DNA of 64,000 nucleotides from Diplocloster modestus (GCF_019042245.1 NZ_JAHQCX010000020.1:1-64000), one strand, 5' to 3'; numbered from the stretch's first letter, positions 50,511 through 59,773 are shown. Made by a program: numbers and translations. Notes: generated by a model from the sequence alone, not told the origin.

Positions 50511-50743
50511 AACTGCTCAATCAGCCAGTCTTTGACCAGAGACTGACTGCCCTGTGCCAGCATCTGATATAGTTCCTGATAGAGGACCTCGGCTTCTTTT
50601 TCCGGGAGCCGCCGGCCAGACAGGGTGCAGCCCAGTTCGAGTATATTTCTGGCATTTCGATCCAGCGATTTTTTACTGTTATTCAGCATAAACTTAAGTG
50701 CCGTGTCCAGCGTGGCACTTTTTATTTTATTATCCAGACGCAT
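50495..50743 (-). CDS. Hypothetical protein, 82 residues
   Basis: A helical protein (TLDTALKFMLNNSKKSLDRNARNILELG, EVLYQELYQMLAQGSQSLVKDWLI) starting MRLDNKIKS. Its 3' end overlaps the TetR gene by 16 nt in convergent orientation. GGAGATGA lies before the ATG. No family recognised. Confidence 0.6.
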   Translation of the reverse strand: MRLDNKIKSATLDTALKFMLNNSKKSLDRNARNILELGCTLSGRRLPEKEAEVLYQELYQMLAQGSQSLVKDWLIEQFHLFA

Positions 50744-50804
50744 ATTCGTTCATCTCCAATAGGAATTACTTTTATCTTAATCAGTATTTTTCCATATTTG
50801 TATA

Positions 50805-50824
50805 GACAAAATCGTATATTTGTC
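50805..50824. promoter_or_regulatory. Operator candidate upstream of oleate hydratase
   Basis: GACAAA-ATCGTATA-TTTGTC is a dyad with 6-bp arms between the small minus-strand gene and oleate hydratase, a suitable size for a TetR-family protein. Confidence 0.45.
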
Positions 50825-50953
50825 CAAAAACTGTACAGTATTTGAAAAGTGTCAGGATTTACGACAGCTGAAAAAAAGTGTATGATGACGAAAACTGGAA
50901 AATGGAATATACTGTGACCATCGAATCAAAGCAAAAGAAAAGGAGAGATAGAT

Positions 50954-52672
50954 ATGGATAAAAAATTAAAAAAAGTAATTCTGGCCGCAGGCGCGGTGGC
51001 AGGAGCAACAGCAGTGGCGGTAAAAGCCAGGAAAGAAAAAGAGAACATGGAAAACGAGAAAGCCAGAACGGAAATGCAGCTCCGTGACTACAACGGACAG
51101 CATGCCTGGTTCATCGGCGGCGGACTGGCCAGCATGGCTGGGGCTGCTTATCTGGTTCGGGACTGCAACTATCCCGGAGATCAGATTACCATATTTGAAG
51201 GAATGAAAATCCTGGGCGGCAGCAACGACGGCGCAGGTGATCCCGGCCAGGGTTTTGTGTGCCGGGGAGGCCGGATGCTCAACGAGGAGACCTATGAGAA
51301 CTTCTGGGAACTCTTTTCCTCTATCCCGTCCCTGGAAAAACCCAATATGAGTGTGACTCAGGAAATCTTGAATTTTGATCATCTGCATCCAACTCATGCC
51401 CAGGCCCGCCTCATTGATGAGGAAGGTGTCATCCAGGACGTGTCCGGCATGGGATTCAACAATGATGACCGTCTGGCGCTGGGAAAACTGATGCTGACGC
51501 CGGAAGAAGATCTGGATGATATGACGATCAGGGAATGGTTTGAAGAGACTCCACACTTCTTTGAAACAAACTTCTGGTATATGTGGCAGACCACCTTCGC
51601 GTTCCAGAAATGGTCCAGCCTGTTCGAATTCAAACGCTATATGGAGCGGATGATTTTTGAATTTTCCAGGATCGAAACCCTGGAGGGAGTGACCAGAACG
51701 CCCTATAACCAATACGAATCTGTAATACTCCCCTTAAAGACCTGGCTCACAGAGCAGGGGGTCCATTTTGTAACTGACGCAGTCGTAACGGATTTGGATT
51801 TTGAACCGGGAAGCCAGATCACCGTCAATGCGATCCACCTCAAAAAAGAGTCCAAAGAAGAAGTCGTCACCGTAAACGAAGGCGATATCTGCATCATGAC
51901 CAATGGATGTATGACGGACTGCGCCACCCTGGGCGATCTGCACACCCCGGCCTCCTACGAACCGGAAAATCCTATCTCCGGCAGTCTGTGGGCGAAAGTA
52001 GCAGAAAAGAAAGAAGGATTGGGCAACCCGGAACCTTTCTTCGGAAAACCGGAAGAAACCAACTGGGAGAGCTTCACCGTCACAATGAAGGGCAACAAGC
52101 TTCTGAAGATGATCGAAGACTACTCCGGAAACATTCCCGGTTCCGGCGCCCTTATGACGTTCAAAGACTCCAGCTGGCTGATGAGTATTGTTGTAGCCGC
52201 CCAGCCGCATTTTAGAAACCAGCCTATCGATACCACAATTTTCTGGGGATACGGCCTTTACACGGAAAATACCGGCGATTATGTAAAGAAGCCCATGCGG
52301 GAATGCACCGGCGAAGAGATGCTGACCGAACTTCTGCATCACCTGCACATGGAGGATCAGATCGATGAGATCATGGAATCCGTGGTCAATGTTATTCCCT
52401 GCATGATGCCCTACATCGATTCCCAGTTCCAGCCCAGAAAGATGTCCGACCGCCCGAAGGTAGTTCCGGAAGGCTCCACGAACTTTGCCATGATCAGCCA
52501 GTTCGTTGAGATTCCCGAGGATATGGTGTTCACCGAAGAATATTCAGTACGCGCAGCCAGAATCGCTGTTTACACCCTGATGAATGTAACCCACAAAAAA
52601 ATCTGCCCCGTAACACCTTATAAAAAGAACCCCAAGATATTAGCCGAGGCGTTGAAAACTTCCTACCGGTAG
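50954..52672 (+). CDS. ohyA: Oleate hydratase
   Basis: FAD-dependent hydration of unsaturated fatty acids, giving 10-hydroxy products. The 572 residues show the myosin-cross-reactive-antigen family features: FIGGGLASMAGAAYLVRD (FAD Rossmann), ILGGSNDGAGDPGQGFVCRGGRM with the family's active-site region, FWYMWQTTFAFQKWSSLFEFKRYM, TNGCMTDCATLGD and SQFVEIPEDMVFTEEYSVRAAR. Residues about 6-25 are an extra hydrophobic, Ala/Val-rich stretch ahead of the usual start, perhaps a membrane tether. AGGAGAG precedes the ATG. Confidence 0.95.
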   Translation: MDKKLKKVILAAGAVAGATAVAVKARKEKENMENEKARTEMQLRDYNGQHAWFIGGGLASMAGAAYLVRDCNYPGDQITIFEGMKILGGSNDGAGDPGQGFVCRGGRMLNEETYENFWELFSSIPSLEKPNMSVTQEILNFDHLHPTHAQARLIDEEGVIQDVSGMGFNNDDRLALGKLMLTPEEDLDDMTIREWFEETPHFFETNFWYMWQTTFAFQKWSSLFEFKRYMERMIFEFSRIETLEGVTRTPYNQYESVILPLKTWLTEQGVHFVTDAVVTDLDFEPGSQITVNAIHLKKESKEEVVTVNEGDICIMTNGCMTDCATLGDLHTPASYEPENPISGSLWAKVAEKKEGLGNPEPFFGKPEETNWESFTVTMKGNKLLKMIEDYSGNIPGSGALMTFKDSSWLMSIVVAAQPHFRNQPIDTTIFWGYGLYTENTGDYVKKPMRECTGEEMLTELLHHLHMEDQIDEIMESVVNVIPCMMPYIDSQFQPRKMSDRPKVVPEGSTNFAMISQFVEIPEDMVFTEEYSVRAARIAVYTLMNVTHKKICPVTPYKKNPKILAEALKTSYR

Positions 52673-52785
52673 GCCTGACCGCTGGTGGCGGATGAGCAAA
52701 AGGACAGTAAGGAATGCTTGTACTTTAAACACCCCTTGAGGATTCAGACATATAATAGAATAAATTGGATTTTCAGGATGTGTTT

Positions 52786-53373
52786 ATGGAGCTATTTATT
52801 TCGATCGCCGTTCTGGTTATATCGGCGAATATTGATACGTTTGTATTAATGCTTCCTTTTGGCGTCAGCCATGTACGGATTTCTGCCAAGAATATTTTTC
52901 TGATTGCGGGAATTACCAGCGCATTTACTTATATGTCGATGAAAGTGGGAACCGCTTTTTCCCAGATGATCAGCCTTCAGGCTGCCAATCTGGTCGGGGG
53001 ACTGACCCTGGTTCTGATCGGCCTTTATTTTGTCGTGAAGTTTTGTATCCATCAGAAGAAAAAGGAACGGGAGGATTCCGGTAACGTATCCGGGCTGCAG
53101 ATGCAGGAGGAACGGGCGATGTCCACGGTGGAGGCGATCGTGCTGGCGCTGGTGCTGTCCATCAACAATGCGGGGATCGGCATAGCGGCAGGTATCGCTT
53201 ATATCAGTGCATTTTATGTATCCGTCGCCACATTTCTATGTACGTGGGTCTGCATCAAACTGGGGCTGCTGGCCGGAAAAAGTCTGATGGGAAGATTGGT
53301 TACCAAATATTCGGTGTTCCTTTCCGGTATTCTGTTGCTGGCGCTGGGGGTTTATGAGTGCCTGGGAATCTGA
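52786..53373 (+). CDS. MntP/YtaF-like membrane protein
   Basis: A 195-residue six-helix protein. The two half-repeats begin LVISANIDTFVLMLPFGVSHVR and ALVLSINNAGIGIAAGIAY, where Asn/Asp in membrane helices resemble MntP manganese exporters and sporulation protein YtaF. A short charged loop (HQKKKEREDSGN) joins the halves. A TTG 21 nt upstream is an alternative start; the ATG is chosen for its family-like N-terminus. Confidence 0.75.
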   Translation: MELFISIAVLVISANIDTFVLMLPFGVSHVRISAKNIFLIAGITSAFTYMSMKVGTAFSQMISLQAANLVGGLTLVLIGLYFVVKFCIHQKKKEREDSGNVSGLQMQEERAMSTVEAIVLALVLSINNAGIGIAAGIAYISAFYVSVATFLCTWVCIKLGLLAGKSLMGRLVTKYSVFLSGILLLALGVYECLGI

Positions 53374-53460
53374 ATATGCCGTCTATCCATAAATTATATG
53401 CGTCCCATACCATGGTTAGAATCGACACGCGGAGAAATTATTAATAAGAATGTAAAAGAA

Positions 53461-53498
53461 AACCGGAACAGATACCTGTAAAAGGTCTGTTCCGGTTA
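53461..53498. terminator. Bidirectional terminator
   Basis: AACCGGAACAGA/TCTGTTCCGGTT with a 13-nt loop between convergent genes, T-rich on one side. Confidence 0.8.
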
Positions 53499-53915
53499 TT
53501 TCTTATTTTTGCCGGTATTATTTTCATGCAGTTTGAAACGGATATATTCGATCAGCTCCTTCTGCTGATCCGGGTGCAGTTCCCGGAATAAACTGACCAG
53601 TACCTGTTCGGAACCGGACAGCAGAGCGGTCTCATATACCGGACGTGTATCGGAGCCATACGTGGTCTCTTCCTGAATTATGTAAGGAAGGGAGAGCCTG
53701 CCATAATTTAACAGCTGATCAATCAGTATTTTATACTTACATGCTAAAGCATAAATAATACTCAGATCCGGACAGCGCTCATTATTTTCGTAATTCGTAT
53801 AGGTCTGGCGCGCAATATTCAGATACTCAGAAACTTCTTTCTGCGTGAAGTTGTTTTGCTTTCTGATGTATCTGAGAGATTCGCCGATATCTAAATCAGT
53901 CTTCTTTTTTGCCAA
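53496..53915 (-). CDS. XRE family regulator
   Basis: A 139-residue protein: HTH about 12-66 (LRYIRKQNNFTQKEVSEYLN, IARQTYTNYENNERCPD), then a C-terminal helical region with EQVLVSLFRELHPDQQKELIEYIRFKL, a common dimerising tail. TTG start after GGGAGG. Confidence 0.82.
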   Translation of the reverse strand: MAKKKTDLDIGESLRYIRKQNNFTQKEVSEYLNIARQTYTNYENNERCPDLSIIYALACKYKILIDQLLNYGRLSLPYIIQEETTYGSDTRPVYETALLSGSEQVLVSLFRELHPDQQKELIEYIRFKLHENNTGKNKK

Positions 53916-54069
53916 GAAAAAACCTCCCTGAACAATAATGTAGATATTATATCAATAACATTGAAATAATATTCACAAGGCTACAGGTAGAAGCCTATCT
54001 TGGATAAAAAGTCTCAATATGAATCTTTTATTACAAAAACATAGTTTGAATTATAAATTGTTCTAATAA

Positions 54070-54525
54070 TTAAACCTGTATTTTCTGACGGCTTAATGCA
54101 CTGTTGTGGTATCTGCCGTCAAAAGTGACATCTTGGCCGAACCAGGCCGGCGGTTCAAAACGAAGGGCCATTTCTTCTGTGGGGAACTCCACCTCCGCCA
54201 TCATGAGAGGAGCAAAAGGGGGAGCAAAGATGTCCAATTCTATTGTGAGCTCGTTGGTAAGAGGGATAAGGACTCTTTTTTTCGAAATTATGCTGCCATC
54301 TGTCTTTTCCCGAAGATGCAGATATGCGTCCCGGGTCAACGCAAGATTGTATTCTTCGCGCACCATCAGGCCTTTCGATTTGTAGGTGAGAAAATAATCA
54401 TCATCCTGTCTTCGGATCCGCACCACAGGTTCTGTACATAGATAACCCTGTTCGATCATGTGATAAGAATATGGTTCCAATGTATCTGGTAAACTGGTGA
54501 CCAGATATTTTCGTTCAATTTCCAT
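54070..54525 (-). CDS. CYTH domain protein, probable inorganic triphosphatase
   Basis: A 151-residue tunnel-fold enzyme with the defining ExExK (MEIERK), then VVRIRRQDDDYFLTYKSKG, EEYN, ISKKRVLIP, TIELDIF and AEVEFPTEE giving the alternating charged strands. Short bacterial CYTH proteins usually hydrolyse tripolyphosphate. Monocistronic; no partner visible. Confidence 0.88.
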   Translation of the reverse strand: MEIERKYLVTSLPDTLEPYSYHMIEQGYLCTEPVVRIRRQDDDYFLTYKSKGLMVREEYNLALTRDAYLHLREKTDGSIISKKRVLIPLTNELTIELDIFAPPFAPLMMAEVEFPTEEMALRFEPPAWFGQDVTFDGRYHNSALSRQKIQV

Positions 54526-54695
54526 TTGTATTCATCTCTTTCTTTAGATTCGAGCACTGCTATGTTAATAATAGTATTTTTTTGGACATAACGTCAATAG
54601 ATATGTTATATTAGGATAAGATTATAATTCTTTGTGAATTTTAATTTTATTCAGAAAGATCAGGTAGATGAAAAATAAGAAAGGAGCTGTTTTTT

Positions 54696-55247
54696 ATGAG
54701 TAAAGTATGTGTATTTTTAGCAGAAGGCTGTGAAGAGGTCGAGGCATTGATGGTAGTGGATCTTCTGCGCAGAGCCGGAATCGAAACCTTCATGGTCTCA
54801 GTCACTTCCAGTTTGCAGGTGACAGGTTCCCACGGAATTCAGATCAAGGCGGACCGGCTGTTCGAGGGGATGTCATATTCGGATATTGATGTGCTGGTAC
54901 TTCCAGGCGGGATACCGGGGACTCCGAACCTGGCGAATCATCTTGGGCTGGTTGAATTGTTAAAAGAATTTTACCAAAAAGATAAAATGCTGGCAGCGAT
55001 CTGCGCGGCGCCCAGTGTACTGGGAGATCTGGGATTGCTGGCGGGTAAAAAGGCAACCTGCCATCCGGGATTTGAATCCCATCTGCTGAAAGCACAGGTG
55101 GTGGAGGATGAAGTGGCATCCGACCAGAATGTGGTGACCAGCCGGGGGCTGGGGACTGCGATTCCCTTTGGGCTGGAATTAATCCGCCGCCTGGCAGACG
55201 AGGAAACCGCGCAAAAGGTGCGGGATGCGATCGTATATCGGAAATAA
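54696..55247 (+). CDS. DJ-1/PfpI family protein (YajL-like)
   Basis: A 183-residue DJ-1 superfamily protein: VFLAEGCEEVEALMVVDLLRRAG, VLVLPGGIPGT, ICAAPSVLG with nucleophile Cys103, KATCHPG and NVVTSRGLGTAIPFGLELI. Probable protein or nucleotide deglycase or redox chaperone. AAAGGAG precedes the ATG. Confidence 0.92.
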   Translation: MSKVCVFLAEGCEEVEALMVVDLLRRAGIETFMVSVTSSLQVTGSHGIQIKADRLFEGMSYSDIDVLVLPGGIPGTPNLANHLGLVELLKEFYQKDKMLAAICAAPSVLGDLGLLAGKKATCHPGFESHLLKAQVVEDEVASDQNVVTSRGLGTAIPFGLELIRRLADEETAQKVRDAIVYRK

Positions 55248-55268
55248 AGAGTGAGGAGGATTTAGGAG

Positions 55269-56012
55269 ATGTGGACGAGAAGTGACCTGAAGAACCGGGC
55301 AAAAGACCGGCTTAGAATCAACTATTGGATGGGATTCCTGATTTGCCTGATACTGGGAATCCTGGGAGGGGACAACAGCGGCGGGGCAGCGCAGACACTC
55401 AGCAATGGTGCGGTGAGTGCGGCCAACTATTCTACACCGGTGGGACATGGCGCGCAGTACATCGCGCTGCTGTTCGTCACGGTTTTCGCTGTGGCCGCGG
55501 TTGCATCCGTGATAGTTGTAGTGATTGTGGTATTTATTACGAATCCGTTGATGGTAGGCGGAAAAAGATTCTTCCTGGCCGGCAGGGAGGTAAAAGCAGC
55601 TTTTGGCGAGTTGGGCTTTGCCTTTTCCGATCAATATATGAATGTCGTGGGGATCATGTTTTTAAGAGATCTGTTCACGTTTCTTTGGACATTGGTGTTT
55701 ATTATCCCAGGCATAGTCAAGAGTTATGAATATCGGATGATCCCGTATATTCTGGCAGAGAATCCAACGATCAGCCGGCAGCGTGCGTTTGAGCTGAGCA
55801 GGGAGATGACGATGGGGCATAAGTGGGATATGTTTGTGCTGGATCTGTCGTTTCTTCTCTGGTACCTGGGAGGCGCCCTGCTGTGCGGGATCGGCACGCT
55901 TTTTGTAAATCCCTACCCGGCGGCTACGGAAGCAGAGCTGTATGCCGTCCTAAGAAATAACGTGCTCAGCCAGGGAATTACCAATACTTATGAGCTGCCC
56001 GGTGTACTATAA
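55269..56012 (+). CDS. DUF975 family membrane protein
   Basis: A 247-residue protein beginning WTRSDLKNRAKDRLRINYWMGFL, with large hydrophobic segments, ITNPLMVGGKRFFLAGR, FIIPGIVKSYEYRMIPYILAENP and SRQRAFELSREMTMGHKWDMFVLDLSFLLWYL, all typical of DUF975. Function unknown. It follows the DJ-1 gene by 21 nt with GAGGAGG. Confidence 0.9.
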   Translation: MWTRSDLKNRAKDRLRINYWMGFLICLILGILGGDNSGGAAQTLSNGAVSAANYSTPVGHGAQYIALLFVTVFAVAAVASVIVVVIVVFITNPLMVGGKRFFLAGREVKAAFGELGFAFSDQYMNVVGIMFLRDLFTFLWTLVFIIPGIVKSYEYRMIPYILAENPTISRQRAFELSREMTMGHKWDMFVLDLSFLLWYLGGALLCGIGTLFVNPYPAATEAELYAVLRNNVLSQGITNTYELPGVL

Positions 56013-56034
56013 AAATACATTTTTTTCCAGTAAT

Positions 56035-56058
56035 AGTTTTATCTCACATGTACATAAT
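56035..56058 (+). promoter_or_regulatory. Possible sigma-G promoter of the SASP gene
   Basis: CATAATA (56052-56058) fits the sigma-G -10 form CATNNTA; a TAATA about 17 bp upstream is an imperfect -35. Fits forespore expression. Confidence 0.4.
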
Positions 56059-56108
56059 AGGAGTACAGACAAGTTACTTGTCTAAGACAAACATGGAGGT
56101 GAAACACA

Positions 56109-56327
56109 ATGAACAATTCTTCTAACACAAATCAGATGGCAGTACCCGAAGCGAAAGAAGCTATGAAACGTTTCCGTAACGAAGTAGCCAGCGAATTAGG
56201 AGTACCGTTGAAAGATGGTTACAATGGAGATTTAACATCCAGACAGGCTGGTTCCATCGGTGGTGAAATGGTCAAAAAAATGATCATGAAACAGGAACAG
56301 CAGATGTCTTCCGGATCAAATCTGTAA
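56109..56327 (+). CDS. Alpha/beta-type small acid-soluble spore protein
   Basis: A 72-residue DNA-protecting spore protein: VPEAKEAMKRFRNEVASELG, then GYNGDLTSRQAGSIGGEMVKKMI, the two conserved SASP segments. The GPR protease site (EVASELG) lies in the first. It saturates spore DNA and protects it from UV and heat. GGAGGTG precedes the ATG. Shows the organism is a spore former. Confidence 0.95.
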   Translation: MNNSSNTNQMAVPEAKEAMKRFRNEVASELGVPLKDGYNGDLTSRQAGSIGGEMVKKMIMKQEQQMSSGSNL

Positions 56328-56335
56328 TCTATGAT

Positions 56336-56366
56336 AATAGAAAGATCTGATCTCAGACTTTCTATT
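56336..56366 (+). terminator. Terminator after the SASP gene
   Basis: ATAGAAAG/CTTTCTAT hairpin right after the stop codon. Confidence 0.65.
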
Positions 56367-56389
56367 AATCGCATAGTGGGCATGGCCCA

Positions 56390-56455
56390 ATAGACCAGCT
56401 GGAAATAGTCTCAAGAATTTCTTAGACTATTTCCGGCTGGTCTATTTTGGGGCTT
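56390..56455 (+). terminator. Second, very long terminator-like hairpin
   Basis: About 21 bp: TAGACCAGC-GGAAATAGTCT pairs with its complement (one mismatch) around 12 nt, followed by TTTT and later TTTTT. Confidence 0.75.
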
Positions 56456-56505
56456 TTTATACGCTTCGACTGTTGAATGCATGATGAAAGGGTGATGAAA
56501 GGGCC

Positions 56506-56788
56506 GGGCTGGGAGGGAAAGGGCGCGGCCGGGCGGCACCAGGCGGCAAATCTCGCGGGGCCAAATCACTTCGGCCGGGCCTAAGAACGGCTAACTCCGA
56601 AGACGGGAGAACCTCTTATTGGCAGGGCCCGGAACAAACTCGCCAAAGTACGGCTCGGACAGTGTTCCAGGCCCTGCGAGGTTCTCCCGACTTCTGCGTA
56701 AGCCGTTCTAAGGCCCGGTCTCAAGTGATTTGGCCCCACGAGATTTGCCGCCTGGTGCCGCCCGGCCGCGCCCTTTCCCTCCCAGCCC
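56506..56788. repeat. Large foldback B, 283 bp
   Basis: An almost complete inverted repeat: GGGCTGGGAGGGAAAGGGCG at the left pairs with the complement at 56788, and CGGCAAATCTCG, CCAAATCACTT, AGAACGGCT, GGGAGAACCTC and GCAGGGCC each have partners on the other arm. The tip is AACTCGCCAAAG...CGGCTCGGACA. No protein is encoded. Confidence 0.85.
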
Positions 56789-57132
56789 TGCTTTATATAC
56801 GGCCATTTTCCGTATTCAAACAGACAAAGTGTAAATTGTAATGGTTATAGATTCTTAGACGGCAGAGGAGTAGGTGTTTGTAGTTAAAATGCTGTTTTTT
56901 TGATCGGGATGTACATATTGATTGTATTCACAGTTTGAACGGTCTTTACTGCTTAACTTTTATGAAAGAGGATAAGAATCCTGGCAGCCGCTCCGTTTCC
57001 CGTAGGAAGAATGCTCCTGCCGTATCTTAGAATTTCTGTCTTTTTTATTATTTTTATTAACTAAGAAAAGATTCAGTGCGGAGTAGGAAACCTCGGTCAA
57101 TAAGAACATGGAAAAAGGCTTTTAGTAAAGCA
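56789..57132. other. Intergenic spacer between two foldbacks
   Basis: 344 bp of AT-rich DNA. I see no gene, promoter pair or RNA that I can support. Confidence 0.5.
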
Positions 57133-57413
57133 GGGGCGAGAGGGACGGGGCGTGGTTTTGGGCGCCGGGCGGCAAATCTCGCGGGGCCTAATCACTTGAG
57201 GCCGGGCCTTAGAACGGCTTACGAAGAGAGCAGGAGAACCTCGCAGGGCCTGGAACACTGTCCGAGCCGTCCTTTGGCGAGTTTGTTCCGGGCCCTGCCA
57301 ATAAGAGGTTCTCCTGCTCTCGGAGTTAGCCGTTCTTAGGTCCAGCCGAAGTGATTAGGCCCCGCAAGATTTGCCGCCCGGCGCCCAAAGCCACGCCCCG
57401 TCCCTCTCGCCCC
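57133..57413. repeat. Large foldback C, 281 bp
   Basis: Same layout as foldback B but its centre matches B's reverse complement: GAACCTCGCAGGGCC...CTGTCCGAGCCGT...TTTGGCGAGTTTG. The outer arms (GGGGCGAGAGGGACGGGGCG and its complement) differ in sequence from B but are again self-complementary. Confidence 0.85.
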
Positions 57414-57499
57414 GTCCCTAAGTAAATCCTCCCATTCCCCATAGTATACCGATAGAGTACCACAACCCCAGTCCTACAGCGGATTCACGGAATTTTTTC

Positions 57500-57528
57500 T
57501 TGTGTTTTGGAAAACGTTATGCTATACT
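57500..57528 (+). promoter_or_regulatory. Promoter of tig
   Basis: TTGTGT (57500-57505), 17 bp, TATACT (57523-57528). The transcript would pass through structured element copy 3 before tig. Confidence 0.65.
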
Positions 57529-57579
57529 CATATAATGACTGTAAGAATGGATATTTTTAGGAACGTCCGAAGAAATTTT

Positions 57580-57705
57580 TATTCAACAGGAAAGAGCGTC
57601 CTATTGAATAAAACCCCTCCGGGGGATCGCACTGCGGCGGAAAGGAAGATGCCGCGTGCGCGGCCCGCCGCAGGCGGAGAGTTTCGCAAGCGAAACTCTT
57701 TTTCA
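57580..57705 (+). repeat. Dispersed structured element, copy 3
   Basis: First stem ATTCAACAGGA...TCCTATTGAAT (one G-T pair) differs from copy 2 yet still pairs. The G+C-rich core and terminal GAGTTTCGC-AAG-CGAAACTC plus TTTTT are kept. It ends about 30 nt before tig. Confidence 0.8.
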
Positions 57706-57735
57706 TATAACTTTTAAGGAGGAAATCAAAAGAAG

Positions 57736-59028
57736 ATGAGTTTACAAGTAGAGAAACTGGAAAAAAATATGGCGAAACTGACGCTGGAAGCAACCGCCGA
57801 AGAATTAGAGGGAGCGCTTCAGAAAGCATATCTGAAGCAGAAAAGTAACATCAGTGTTCCCGGGTTCCGTAAAGGTAAAGTGCCCCGCCAGATGATAGAG
57901 AAGATGTATGGACCGGAAATCTTCTATGAAGATGCGGCCAATATCCTGATTCCCGATGTTTATGGAAAAGAAACCGAAGAGTGTGATTTAGAGATCGTGT
58001 CTCAGCCGGAGATCGATGTCGTGCAGCTGGAAAAGGGAAAACCTTTCATCTTTACCGCTTTAGTGGCTCTGAAACCGGAAGTCACCCTTGGCGAGTATAA
58101 GGGCATCGAAGTGGAAGCGGTAAGCGCGGAAGTTACAGACGACGAGATCAGCGCAGAACTGGATAAAGAGAGAGAGAACAATGCCAGAACCATCACTGTA
58201 GACGACAGAGCAGTGCAGGACGGCGATATGACCACCATCGATTTTGAGGGATTTGTGGACGGTGTACCGTTTGACGGCGGAAAAGGCACGGATTATCCTC
58301 TGGTAATCGGATCCCATTCCTTTATCGATACCTTCGAAGAGCAGCTGATCGGAAAGAACATCGGGGAAGAAGTGGAAGTAAATGTTACTTTCCCGGAAGA
58401 GTATCAGGCGAAGGAACTGGCAGGACAGCCGGCGCTGTTCAAAGTGACAGTCAAGGAAATTAAAGTAAAAGAGCTTCCGGAAGCGGATGATGATTTCGCG
58501 CAGGATGTTTCCGAATTTGATACATTAGATGAATACAAAGCCGATATCAAGGCGAAACTTCAGGAGAAGAAGGAAAAAGATGCCAAAACCGCCAAGGAAG
58601 ACGCGGTGATTGATAAGATTGTTGAAAATGCTTCTATGGAAATCCCGGATGCGATGATTGATACGCAGACACGCCAGATGGTGGAGGACTTTGCCCGCAG
58701 GATTCAGATGCAGGGGCTGTCCATGGAACAGTACATGCAGTTTACCGGATCTACTCCGGATCAGATGCTGGAGCAGATGAAACCGCAGGCTCTGAAGAGA
58801 ATCCAGACCAGACTGGTACTGGAAGCGATCACAGAGGCGGAGAAGATCGAAGCTACAGAGGAAGAATTACAAAAAGAAATTGAAAAAATGGCGGAAATGT
58901 ACAAGATGGAAGCCGACAAGTTAAAGGAAGCGCTCTCCGATTATGAGAGAACTTCTATGATGAAAGACATTGCTGTTCAGAAGGCAGTGGATTTTGTAGC
59001 GGAAGCGGCCGTTGAAACGGCAAAATAA
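57736..59028 (+). CDS. tig: Trigger factor
   Basis: Ribosome-bound chaperone and prolyl isomerase of 430 residues. Ribosome-binding tail with signature PGFRKGKVPR (42-51); FKBP-type domain about 150-240 (DGDMTTIDFEGFVDGVPFDGG, IGSHSFIDTFEEQLIG); long helical C-domain. AAGGAGG precedes the ATG. Heads the tig-clpP-clpX-lon block. Confidence 0.97.
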   Translation: MSLQVEKLEKNMAKLTLEATAEELEGALQKAYLKQKSNISVPGFRKGKVPRQMIEKMYGPEIFYEDAANILIPDVYGKETEECDLEIVSQPEIDVVQLEKGKPFIFTALVALKPEVTLGEYKGIEVEAVSAEVTDDEISAELDKERENNARTITVDDRAVQDGDMTTIDFEGFVDGVPFDGGKGTDYPLVIGSHSFIDTFEEQLIGKNIGEEVEVNVTFPEEYQAKELAGQPALFKVTVKEIKVKELPEADDDFAQDVSEFDTLDEYKADIKAKLQEKKEKDAKTAKEDAVIDKIVENASMEIPDAMIDTQTRQMVEDFARRIQMQGLSMEQYMQFTGSTPDQMLEQMKPQALKRIQTRLVLEAITEAEKIEATEEELQKEIEKMAEMYKMEADKLKEALSDYERTSMMKDIAVQKAVDFVAEAAVETAK

Positions 59029-59107
59029 TTTGTTTCGCGTTTGGGCATCAGGGGTTTCCCGATGACCGAAGAGTGGACAATTATATGGAAAGGCAGGAGG
59101 ATAAGCC

Positions 59108-59689
59108 ATGAGTTTAGTACCTTATGTCATTGAACAGACCAGCAGAGGCGAGCGGTCCTACGACATATACTCCCGGTTGCTCAAAGAGAGAATTATTTTT
59201 CTGGGAGAGGAAGTCAATGACACAACAGCAAGCCTGATCGTTGCACAGATGTTATTTCTGGAAGCTGAGGATCCGGGAAAAGATATCCATTTATATATCA
59301 ACAGCCCGGGCGGCAGTGTTACAGCTGGAATGGCTATTTACGACACAATGAACTATATCAAATGTGATGTATCTACGATCTGCGTAGGTATGGCGGCCAG
59401 CATGGGAGCATTTTTACTGTCCGGCGGAGCGAAGGGCAAACGTTTTGCGCTTCCCAACGCGGAAATCATGATTCATCAGCCCTCAGGAGGAGCAAAAGGC
59501 CAGGCGACTGAGATCAAGATTGTGGCAGATATGATTCTCAAGACGAGAAAGAAATTAAATGAAATTCTGGCGGCAAATACAGGCCAGCCTCTTGAAGTAA
59601 TTGAACGAGATACCGAAAGAGACAACTATATGGATGCGCAAGAGGCCAAGGCATATGGTTTGATCGACGATGTATTTGTTAGACGCTAA
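59108..59689 (+). CDS. clpP: ATP-dependent Clp protease proteolytic subunit
   Basis: Serine protease subunit of 193 residues. Catalytic Ser98 (GMAASMGA), His123 (EIMIHQP) and Asp172; LYINSPGGSVTAGMAIYDTM forms the oxyanion region. Short N-terminal region before VPYVIEQTSRGERSYDIYSR. GGAGG precedes the ATG; 79 bp after tig. Confidence 0.97.
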   Translation: MSLVPYVIEQTSRGERSYDIYSRLLKERIIFLGEEVNDTTASLIVAQMLFLEAEDPGKDIHLYINSPGGSVTAGMAIYDTMNYIKCDVSTICVGMAASMGAFLLSGGAKGKRFALPNAEIMIHQPSGGAKGQATEIKIVADMILKTRKKLNEILAANTGQPLEVIERDTERDNYMDAQEAKAYGLIDDVFVRR

Positions 59690-59745
59690 AGATATGCTCT
59701 GTGGATTTTGCGGTATGTAGTGCCGGCGGCCCGCAGGGATCACAA

Positions 59746-59773
59746 GACTCCTGTGATTCACGCAGGAGTCTTT
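59746..59773 (+). terminator. Terminator between clpP and clpX
   Basis: AGACTCCTG/CAGGAGTCT with a short loop, followed by TT and an A/T-rich tail. Read-through would feed clpX. Confidence 0.7.

Noticed and set aside
57076..57339. 87-codon frame through foldback C
   Set aside because: Composition follows the palindrome; no start signal and no conservation with foldback B.
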